A DNA stretch of 64,000 bases, from positions 1 through 64,000 of the forward strand of contig JAPDOI010001945.1 in assembly GCA_029168955.1 (NCBI GenBank). The letters are read 5' to 3'. This DNA comes from Aplectana chamaeleonis (lineage: Eukaryota > Nematoda > Chromadorea > Rhabditida > Cosmocercidae). Numbering within the stretch: position 1 is the stretch's first letter; each line of letters opens with the position of its first letter. The translations under genes and the position numbers were made by a program. Shown piece after piece: positions 10,201 to 22,200 of the stretch. The notes beneath the pieces were generated by a model. The model was not told the origin of the DNA. It ran no database searches and saw nothing but the letters and a program-made list of their open reading frames with translations.

Positions 10201-13200
10201 CTCCCCAGATATCGTAGTAGAGTTTCGTGGTTCCGATGACACCAGCAGTCACTGGTCCAATATTCAGTCCAAGTTTACAGACAAAGTCGAAATTGAGCAG
10301 ATCCTCGTTGAAAACAGACAAAACATGCTGAATCGCCAGCGCAAACTCGACCATCTGAAACGACGTTTGAACATTCAATAATATTCGCATACTCTTCTTA
10401 ACCTACTGCATAGACGATATAAAAGAATAAGAGCTGCTACTGCTCGCCTGAGTTGGGCTTGCCTGCCTGAATCTCACCTCCCAGTATAGGCTGTAGAAAA
10501 AACGAAATTCTCATAATTCCTTCGCGTACGTGTGCCGAGCGCGGGCTAGAGACAGCGAAGGAGCGGAAGGGAGACGGAGGGAGCACATCACGCGCACACG
10601 CACGCTCGATGGGTGATGGTCTACGGAGGATATACGTATACGTCAAAGCGGAGCAACCACAGCTGACTCGTTTTACTACGAAAACACACAGGACTTCAGA
10701 ACTGCGTGTAAAGCCTACCTCCATATACACCATTCACAGGACGCCCCACTTATGTATATTTGCTCAACATTCGTATTCTCTTACTAGGGACTGCTTTAAA
10801 CTTCCCGTGGGGATTTGGAAAACCATGTTGCATCAGGGAATTTTTGGGGTGTTGAGAAAAATTTTATCGGATTCGGCTCAAAACTTGCATCTGGGGGTTA
10901 TTTAGGGCGCTGAACCAGAATCTGGGGTCCATTCCTCGCCTGACTTAGGGTTACGGTAGGTTACGGTAGGCAAAATGCCTTTTAACTGGCGTTACTTACC
11001 TTAAAATTTCAAAAATCGAAAACTGGACCTCAAATTCGTGTTCAGCGTTCCAAATAACACCCACAGTGAAATTGTGAGTCATATCTGAGACAATGACCGA
11101 GCTACCACCGTATACCTACCGTAATCTACCGTAATCTATCGAAAATCGAAAAACGGGTTGCAGATTCGTGTTAGGCAGCCCGAATAACCCCTATGTACAC
11201 GATTTGAGACGATTTGATCGTAGCATTCTCGAAATCGTCAAGAGTGGCGTTTTTTTCCAGAAAAATTTTCCCTCATTTTGAAGCTTCGGACCAAATCAGA
11301 TGGAATTTTTTTTGAACATTGACAAATGGGCCTCAGATTCGTGATCAGCGCCCAAAACAACCCCGAGAAACAAGTTTTCAGCCCAATCCGAGACAAATTT
11401 TTTGAACATTCTGAAAATCGCCATTCGTGTACCCCTTTTATCTACGCAAAGCTATGAAAATGACCACTTTAGGAAATCTCCTGTAAATCTCTGAGGCATT
11501 TAGGGGGTTTTGAAAACGGGTTACCAATACTATGTCCCATACCTACAACTCTCAACACATGGTTTTATAAAAGCCTACCGGAAGTGTAAGGCAAGCCCTA
11601 GTTAGTGTATGAATATTCAAATGTTCCGAACCGCTCATTGCTTGCCATAAAAAAACATTTTCTCTGCGCACACTGAATTTCAAAAACGATTTTCCCAGAG
11701 ATAAGGGTTTCGAAACCTATTTGTGTCTATTTAGTCTTATCAGGTGAGATATCTCAGCATAGAAGAAGGCTTTAGATTTGAATCGAAAAAGGGATGTAGC
11801 AACGGTTGTTGATTTCAGCCCATACTCAGGGCGTCTCGATCGAGCTAGACTAGCCTGGTAAAGATGTTCCTTTGGATGTTCCATGTTTCGCTTGCGTTCT
11901 GGATTCAGTCCACTGGCTGCCATGTATGCAGCTCCAATCGTTTTTATTTTCTCCACATGACAGAATTCCGGCCGATCGAGAAGCTCATCAAAGTCACCGA
12001 TTACCTGGAATATGTACAATGGTCGCTTACAAGGTAATTGTTAATGGCGGTAAACGCATCTGCAAAAACGACTTGTATTGTTAGTATCTCTTGGGCCTCC
12101 ATAGTAAAACTGCGCACTATCCCGTCCCGAGCTGCAGGTACCAAGAATTTACAAGAGTAAAACGGTCGTTTTTTGTGCTTTTTGTACCTTCCAAAACGCC
12201 CATTAGTCTTTGGAAAATCCGGAAGCGGACCTCATAGTTGTGTACAGCGCCCAAAACTACCTCCCCCCCAGGGGAGCTGAGCAAAATTTGGGTGAAGGCA
12301 CATCTTCCAAACTTTGCAGAGACTGATAGCGTTTTGGACCTGAACGGATTTTCGGTTGGGCGTTTATTTATATCAATTAGACGGCTCCGGAAGCGTTTAA
12401 AAAATGTTCCAGATTTGACTTAAAATCCTCCCAAGTGGGCTATTTGAGGCGCTGATCACGAATCTGGAGTCCGTTTATCGATTTTTACCAGATTACGGTA
12501 GATTAGGCCCCGGTCATAGTTGGATGAGCCGACGTCTCCAGCCCGGTCGATACACACAGAATGCATTGGAAATGGGATGCAAAAATCACTCGGTGTATCC
12601 CTCCAACACCCCCCAGCACCCCCCCGGTCGATACGTATGAACAACATGGTGAGGTGAAGCTGAGAAAGTCACTCGGTGTATCCCTCCAACACCCCCCAAC
12701 ACCCACCCGGTCGATACGTATGTTTAAAATGATGGAGTGAGGTTAAGAAAATCACTCGTTGTATCCGACGCGGTCGATATCCATGCAATACGTGGATGAC
12801 GGCGGTGTTGGGGGGTGTTGGAGGGATACACCGAGTGATTTTCTCAACCTCACTCCATCATTTCAATCATACGTATCGACCGGGTGGGTGTTGGGGGTGT
12901 TGGAGGGATACACCGAGTGATTTTCTCAACCTCACTCCATCATTTCAATCATACGTATCGACCGGGTGGGTGTTGGGGGTGCGGGGGTGTTGGAGGGATA
13001 CACCGAGTGATTTTCTCAACCTCACTCCATCATTTCAATCATACGTATCGACCGGGTGGGTGTTGGGAGGGGGGGGGTGTTGGAGGGATACACCGAGTGA
13101 TTTTCTCAACCTCACTCCATCATTTCAATCATACGTATCGACCGGGTGGGTGTTGGGGGTGTTGGAGGGATACACCGAGTGATTTTCTCAACCTCACTCC

Positions 13201-16200
13201 ATCATTTCAATCATACGTATCGACCGGGTGGGTGTTGGGGGGTGTTGGAGGGATACACCGAGTGATTTTCTCAACCTCACTCCATCATTTCAATCATACG
13301 TATCGACCGGGTGGGTGTTGGGGGGTGTTGGAGGGATACACCGAGTGATTTTCTCAACCTCACTCCATCATTTCAATCATACGTATCGACCGGGTGGGTG
13401 TTGGGGGGGTGTTGGAGGGATACACCGAGTGATTTTCTCAACCTCACTCCATCATTTCAATCATACGTATCGACCGGGTGGGTGTTGGGGTGGGGTGTTG
13501 GTTGGAGGGATACACCGAGTGATTTTCTCAACCTCACTCCATCATTTCAATCATACGTATCGACCGGGTGGGTGTTGGGGGTGCGGGTGGGGTGTTGGAG
13601 GATACACCGAGTGATTTTCTCAACCTCACTCCATCATTTCAATCATACGTATCGACCGGGTGGGTGTTGGGGGTGTTGGAGGGATACACCGAGTGATTTT
13701 CTCAACCTCACTCCATCATTTCAATCATACGTATCGACCGGGTGGGTGTTGGGGGTGGGGGTGTTGAGGGATACACCGAGTGATTTTCTCAACCTCACTC
13801 CATCATTTCAATCATACGTATCGACCGGGTGGGTGTTGGGGGTGTTGGAGGGATACACCGAGTGATTTTCTCAACCTCACTCCATCATTTCAATCATACG
13901 TATCGACCGGGTGGGTGTTAGGGGTGTTGGAGGATACACCGAGTGATTTTCTCAACCTCACTCCATCATTTCAATCATACGTATCGACCGGGTGGGTGTT
14001 GGAGGGATACACCGAGTGAATTTCTCAACCTCACTTCATCATTTCAATCATACGTATCGACCGGGTGGGTGTTGGGGGGATACACCGAGTGATTTTCTCA
14101 ACCTCACTCCATCATTTCAATCATACGTATCGACCGGGTGGGTGTTGGGGGGGGGTGTTGGAGGGATACACCGAGTGATTTTCTCAACCTCACTCCATCA
14201 TTTCAATCATACCTATCGACCGGGTGGGTGTTGGGGGTGTTGGAGGATACACCGAGTGATTTTCTCAACCTCACTCCATCATTTCAATCATACGTATCGA
14301 CCGGGTGGGTGTTGGGGGGTGTTGGAGGGATACACCGAGTGATTTTCTCAACCTCACTCCATCATTTCAATCATACGTATCGACCGGGTGGGTGTTGGGG
14401 GTGCTGGGGTGTTGGAGGGGATACACCGAGTGATTTTCTCAACCTCACTCCATCATTTTCAATCATACGTATCGACCGGGTGGGTGTTGGGGGGGTGGGG
14501 GTGTTGGAGGATACACCGAGTGACTTTCTCAACCTCACTCCATCGTTTCAATCATACGTATCGACAGGGTGGGTGTTGGGGGGTGTTGGTGGGTGTTGGA
14601 GGGATACACCGAATGATTTTCTCAACCTCACTCCATCATTTTAATCATACGTATCGACCGGGTGGGTGTTGGGGGTGTTGGAGGATACACCGGGTGATTT
14701 TCTCAACCTAAATCCATCACTTCAATCATACGTATCGACCCGCTGGGTATTGGGGGTGGTGGAGGGATACACCGAGTGAGTTTCTCAACCTCACTCCATC
14801 ATTTCAATCATACGTATCGACGGGGTGGGTGTTGTGGGGTGTTGGAGGGATACACCGAGTGATTTTCTCAACCTCACTCCATCATTTTAAACATACGTAT
14901 CGACCGGGTGGGTGTTGGGGGGTGCGGGGGGGGTGTTGGAGGGATACACCGAGTGATTTTCTCAACCTCACTCCATCATTTTAAACATACGTATCGACCG
15001 GGTGGGTGTTGGAGGGATACACCGAGTGATTTTTTCAACCTCACTCCATCATTTTAAACATACGTATCGACCGGGTGGTGTTGGTGTGGGGTGTTGGAGG
15101 GATACACCGAGTGATTTTCTCACCCTCACTCCATCATTTTAAACATACGTATCGACCGGGTGGGTGTTGGGGGGTGTTGGAGGGATACACCGAGTTATTT
15201 TCTCAACCTCACTCCATCATTTCAATCATACGTATCGACCGGGTGGGTGTTGGGGGGGGGGTGGCGGGGGGATACACCGAGTGATTTTCTCAACCTCACT
15301 CCATCATTTCAATCATACGTATCGACCGGGTGGGTGTTGGGGGGGCGGGGTGTTGGGGGGGTACACCGAGTGATTTTCTCAACCTCACTCCATCATTTTA
15401 AACATACGTATCGACCGGGTGGGTGTTGGGGGGTGCGGGGGGGGGTGTTGGAGGGATACACCGAGTGATTTTCTCAACCTCACTCCATCATTTTAAACAT
15501 ACGTATCGACCGGGTGGGTGTTGGGGGGTGTTGGAGGGATACACCGAGTGATTTCCTCAACCTCACTCCATCATTCCAATCATACGTATCGACCGGGTGG
15601 GTGTTGGTGGGTGTTGGAGGGATACACCGAGTGATTTCCTCAACCTCACTCCATCATTCCAATCATACGTATCGACCGGGTGGGTGTTGGGGGGTGTTGA
15701 AGGGATACACCTAGTGATTTCCTCAACCTCACTCCATCATTTTAAACATACGTATCGACCGGCTGCGTGTTGGGGGGGGTGTTGGAGGGATACACCGAGT
15801 GATTTTCTCAACCTCACTCCAGCATTGTATACATACGTATCGACCGGGTGGGTGTTGAGGGGGGTTGGAGTGGATACACCGAGTTATTTTCTCAACCTCA
15901 CTCCATCATTTCAATCATACGTATCGACCGGGTGGGTGTTGGGGGGCGTTGGAGGGAGACACCGAGCTATTGTCTCAACCTCACTCCATCATTTCAATCA
16001 TACGGTTCGACCGGGTGGGTCTTGGGTGGTGTTGGAGTGATTCACCGAGGGATTTTCTCAACCGCACTCCATCATTTCAATCATACGTATCGACCGGGTG
16101 GGTGTTGGGGGGTGTTGGTGGGATACACCGAGTGATTTTCTCAACCTCACTCCATCATTTCAATCATACGTATCGACCGGGTGGGTGTTGGGGTGTTGGA

Positions 16201-19200
16201 GGATACACCGAGTGATTTTCTCAACCTCACTCCATCATTTCAATCATACGTATCGACCGGGCGGGTGTTGCGGGGTGTTGGAGGGATACACCGAGTGATT
16301 TTCTCAACCTCACTCCATCATTTTAAACATACGTATCGACCCGGTGTGTGTTGGGGGTGTTGGAGGATACACCGAGTGATTTTCTCAACCTCACTCCATC
16401 ATTTTAATCATACGTATCGACCGGGTGGGTGTTGGGGGGTGTTGGAGGGATACACCGAGTGATTTTCTCAACCTCACTCCATCATTTTAAACATACGTAT
16501 CGACCGGGTGGGTGTTGGGGGGTGTTGGAGGGATACACCGAGTGATTTTCTCAACCTCACTCCATCATTTCAATCATACGTATCGACCGGGTGGGTGTTG
16601 GGGGGGGGGGTGTTGGAGGGATACACCGAGTGATTTTCTCAACCTCACTCCATCATTTCAATCATACGTATCGACCGGGTGGGTGTTGGGGGGTGTTGGA
16701 GGGATACACCGAGTGATTTTCTCAACCTCACTCCATCATTTCAATCATACGTATCGACCGGGTGGGTGTTGGGGGGTGTTGGAGGGATACACCGAGTGAT
16801 TTTCTCAACCTCACTCCATCATTTCAATCATACGTATCGACCGGGTGGGTGTTGGGGGGTGTTGGGGGGAGTCGGTGGGTTGCAGATGCAAATAGCACCA
16901 ACTCGGACCGGGGCCTTACGGTGGCTATACCGTAGTTTTGTCAACGTCTCAGATTTGACTCAAAATTTGTATACAGGGGTTATTAGGGGTGGTGAGTACG
17001 AATTCAACGTCAGCTTGTCGCCTTTCAAAATACTGAGGTAGGTATTGCCCCCTAAATGCCATGGTACCTACCGTAACCTAAAGTAAACCTGAGAATTTCG
17101 AGAAATGGACTGCAGATTCGTGTTCACCACCCTAGATTACCCCTACATACAAGCAGGTTTCGGCACGAGGTGTGGACAAGGCTGAATTTTCTCAGACCCT
17201 CCCCCTCTAAAAGCAAACTTTGGGCGATTTTCTCAGACCCCCTTCCAGGAGTGTTAATTGTCTGTTTTCGTAGTAAAATTGAAATAAAAAGAACAACTTA
17301 TTCCCAAAGATGTATAATTTGAAGAAGAACAACCATTTCAAAAAAAAACAAGACATCAACATTGAAAAAGATCACGGACAAGGTTTTTCTTGACGGATTA
17401 CATGAAGTTGCCTGCGTTTTTGAAAATCTTAGCTAAAGTAAGGGTTTTGATTATAGTGAAGGCTCTCCTAATGTTGAATGTAAGACACATAGGTTTGAAC
17501 GTGGTTCCAGAAATTGTGAATGATTCCGGGTAGGAAGCTAAGGTAAATATGTGGTGGAAAAGAAGCGTTAAGAAGATGAAGGGATTGGCTAAGTTCAAAA
17601 ATACGGGATGTCTCGAAGAAATAAATAAGTTTTTAAATTAATATGAGTTCGTAAATTCATCTCGCAAGTCCAAGAAGAACATGTTACTTCAGATGTATAG
17701 ACTTCTGTTTCGAAAGAGCGTCATCTAATCTGGTTACGTTTCGAATTTCATTCTCCGAAACCCACTCATACACCAAACACACGACACGGGTTCGATCCCG
17801 CAAAGTGCTTAATTTTTGCAAGACGTTAGACCTCACATTTTTTTGCAAAGTAAGGGTCAAGAAAATAAGATATTCGAGTCGAGAGTGGTAGATTTACCCT
17901 ATATACAATTTTTCGGTCTCCAAGATGGACGCTGAAAGCCACATCCCTGAGTGGCCCACACCTGTCGCAAGTGCGATCGCGCTGGAAGTCTACATTTTTG
18001 CAAGGTAGAATACGATGATCGAGTCCAGCGTGGTCGATTTATCCCATATACTCACTTTCACCATCCAACATAGATGCTGAACACCGCTACAGTACAAGGC
18101 CTCACACTTTTCTCAGGTGTGGTCCCGCCGGAAGTCGTCAATTTCGAACTTTAGGTGTGACGAGAGTAGGATATTTGAGTCCAGCGTGGTCGATTCACCC
18201 TGAGTGCAATATTTTACCGCCTCAGCATAACGCCTAAGAGCGCTACATAGGAAGCGGAACAAGGTAAAAAAAACGTAAAAAAACGTTTAAGTCCACAAAC
18301 CTGGAATAGGATTTTAAAACACCTGTAACTTAACTTCCAAAAGAGTTACCCCGAGTTTGAGCAAAACTAAGAAACTAGGTTTGTAACCCTACCGAATGAA
18401 ACCTTACTCGCTCCCAGAGGACGCCTTACAAAAAAATTTACTAGGTGTGGACATTTGATGTTTTCAGCATAAATGTCCACACCTAACCAGTGCATTTAGG
18501 TGTGGACATTGATGCTCAAAACATCAAATGTCCACACCTAGTAAAAAACGTTTTTTTTACGTTTTTTACCTTGTTCCGCTTCCTATGTAGCGCTCTTCGG
18601 CGTTATGCTGAGGCGGTAAAAGATTGCACTCAGGGTAAATCGACCACGCTGGACTGAAATATCCTACTCTCGTCACACCTAAATTTCGAAATTGACGACT
18701 TCCGGCGGGACCACACCTGAGAAGTTTGAGGCCTTATACTGTAGCGGTGTTCAGCATCTATGTTGGACGGTGAAAGTGAGTATATGGGATAAATCGACCA
18801 CTCTGGACTCGATCATCGTATTCTACTGACTCATACCTTGCAAAAATGTGGACTTCCAGCGCGATCGCACCTGCGACAGGTGTGGGCCACACAGGGAAGT
18901 GACTTTCAGCGTCCATCTTAGAGACTGAAAATTTGTATAGAGGGTAAATCTACCACTCTCGACTCGAATATCTTATTTTCTTGACCCTTACTTTGCAAAA
19001 AAATGTGAGGTCTAACGTCTTGCAAAAATTTAGCACTTTGCGGGATCGAACCCGTGTCGTGTGTTTGGTGTATGAGTGGGTTTCCGAGAATGAAATTCGA
19101 AACGTGGCCAGATTAGATGAAGCTCTTTTCAACTAGCAAGTGTTTTTGCCATGTCTGGTCTGGATAATGTTGAAGCACCTATTTTCATATCCAACCACTT

Positions 19201-22200
19201 ATTAAAGCGTGTTTTCCATACATTTAAAAAGACCTGTTCTTCTCTGAAAACATATTTATTTCTTTAGTACATCTCGTCGTCTTCGCCTTTGCCAAAAACT
19301 TTATTCATCGCGTCCTCTCTTTGCTTCCGCCCCATTCCGTAGCTTCCAATCTGTTCTTATTTGCAATTCAGTACACAACTATCCAGGATACACGCCCAGA
19401 ACCTATGTGCCTTATATTCAGTCGTAGGAGAACATTTACGTTAATTTAATTACTACATGGTTTCATGTTTATTGGATGGTATTACCGAATCGTTCGCAAA
19501 AAAAATTTCTAGACAGTGTACCTACTACCCACGGTCAGAATGGTTCATGTGGTCTCCCGGTGGAGCTCAGACCCCCCTCCCTCCACCATTGCGCAGCTCA
19601 GACCCCCCGGTGTGGATATCCACACCCCGCGCCGAACCCTGCATACAAGTTTTGAGCAAAATCAAAAAAAAATTTCGAAACACGCAAATAATGCCTGATG
19701 GTACCCTTGCCTCGGAATAGGTGCTCTCTACACACCGTTGGAGGAGTTGTCGCGCCTTTTGCGGCTCTAATTCCACTCGGGACCACTTCGCCTGAATTGA
19801 GTAGCATGACGTGTCAAACTGCAAAAACGGGACAACTCCTCCCTCTGTGTGTAGAGAGCCCCTATCCCCCTTGCCTTTTCGCGAAGCTTGAAAAACGCTT
19901 ATAACTTTCAAGGTGTGCACCCACGTACTTGTAGGCGTGCTTTACTACCATGGAATGTTTGAATTGAGCTCAACAGCCTTGTCCCCATGCAGTACCGCGC
20001 ATTAATTTTAGAGGTGCATCGAAAATTGCATATTTGCACCACAGAATTATTCTTCATTATGAACTGGTCACACGATCATGTTAGCAGAAATCTTTCATGT
20101 TTTGACCTGTGATCGATGTGAGTTTTAGAAGGAAATACACATTTTTCAACAGGATACAGGAGTTGAAAAGGCTCTCTCTCAACACGTACTATTGCATTTA
20201 CCTCACTGAGAGGAACACGAAAACTACCTCAAAAACTCACTTCGTCAATTTTGAAGCGAGATATGGCATAAAACGCTTTCTCTGATAGAGATTGCAGCGA
20301 CTCTTCCGCTACTGCCCCGCGACTCCATCGGGATCCCTAACTGTCCCGCGACTCTCCAGAGACCCCGGACTCTCCCGCGACTCCTCCGAGGGTCACGCTT
20401 CTGCAATCTACCGCGACTCCCCCGGGACTCTTTCGCGAACTTACCGCGATTTGGTCGATGAATAATCGTTCGCGGTTCTGCCCCGCATCCCCCCGCGACC
20501 CCATCGGCAGGCGCCGAGCCAGAGGAGTTGCGGTGGATACGCGGCAATATTTCTCAGAATTGTATGCGCAAAAAACGCCACAAACGCTTTTTTTGCTAAA
20601 AAAACATGCGCGCTACTGTATGTTTTCACGGAAATCAGTTACAGTGTGCTCAGTCAAGCTCATACAGGGTATTTTTGCGATGCAATGCATAACCCTTCAC
20701 AGTCTGACACAGATTTGAAAGAAGAATCTGCGGAGAAAGTTTTGCCACACTTCTCAATGGTTTGGTGAACTGTATATTGATGTCCTGCTCAGTTCTTGAG
20801 CTCATCCCAGAAAGCTGTCTCTCTAGAAAGTGATTATGAATGAACAATAGAAGCAATGGGCATGAATGAAGCAAAACTTATGCAGTAGAACACTCCTCAG
20901 TAGTGATTGTTCTCTTGTTTGCCTATTGACACGAAAGCTAGGTCAATCACCACGGCTGCATACGTGGACAGTGGGTGTGACAGGTGACGATGACTAATTT
21001 CCGTTCAGTCTCGCACACACACACAGACGGTCACATGCACTAAGGCAAATATAGTTGGTAGGATTGGAACCCGCAGCTCGGGCCGGGATACTGCGCAGTT
21101 CCACTATTGAGCCAAAAGAGCTACTAACAGTACTAGACGCTTTCGCATATGCATACCACTGAAAACACTTCCTTGTTAGCGTGAAGAATTAAAAGAAACA
21201 CATGAAAAGGAAGGAACGAGAGAGAACATTCATATATACATATGCATGCGCCTAGGATGGGCCACAAAATTAACTCAAGAAAGCAACTCTGTCAGCTAAC
21301 TGTTACGTTTGTTGCAAAAACTTCCAAAAGCATGATTCCTTCTTTAGAAGCAAAAGTTGCCAAACAAAACTCACCTCGTTGAGTACCCGCAAGAATTCCC
21401 GACCGCCTTCGAAGTTTTCCTCGTACATGTCGTTCCAATTTGTGATGCTGGCAAATAACACAGCCGTCGACTCATGATTTTCACTGAAAATCGTTTTCGG
21501 AGTCTCTTTACAGCAACAAAAATGTGTAAGGATCGCCTAGCCAAGAACAATAGTGGCGCACAATTCATCCCATATTTTCATTTATTTGGGTTTTAGGCGG
21601 ACAGAGTATGCCTAAATCAGTGTACACCACCGTTAGTAAAGGTTGCTAAGTGAATCGCTACTCCATTAACTGGAATTTAATCACAGAAAAGGCTATTTTA
21701 AAGCAACTTTCGAAGCTGAAAATATTGGTTTCGTTGGAAAAAAAATCAAGAATATCCTCGAGTATTCAACTGGTGAACTGAATATGAGCGCCGGACCGTC
21801 CTGTGTGCAGAAAGGTTTTACAAGTTTTGTTATCAAGCTTCCTACGCGATTGCGTACGCTTATCACACATAGCTATCCATAAAGTTTTGCGCTGCCTCGG
21901 TAACGCTTTTCAAGGCTACATACCTGTATTTGGTATCCGTTTTGAGGCTCTCAACAGCATGAACAGGAATGACGTTGTTAAGCAGCCAATCAGCTTGGTC
22001 ACGTACGATCTGACAGTGAATATCTACAGGAAAATTAACGAGAAGAGGCCAACGAATGAAACAACCGGCAAAGCACTTCGAGGAATTTGAGGAAAATGTG
22101 TGGTAAAGATAGTCAACCCATTCACGACCACGTGCAATATTGCGCCACGGTATACCTTGGCACACCGGTGGCTCATACTGGCTCGAACTGTGTAACCGCT

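Noticed and set aside
12800..16870. CRISPR array
   Set aside because: Units are contiguous 83-bp repeats without unique spacers, there are no cas genes, and the context is a eukaryotic intron.
12796..17041. Many overlapping plus-strand open frames of 60-184 codons ([20 protein letters not shown] repeats)
   Set aside because: They are translations of the 83-bp minisatellite, change frame with every G-run length change and carry no independent coding evidence.
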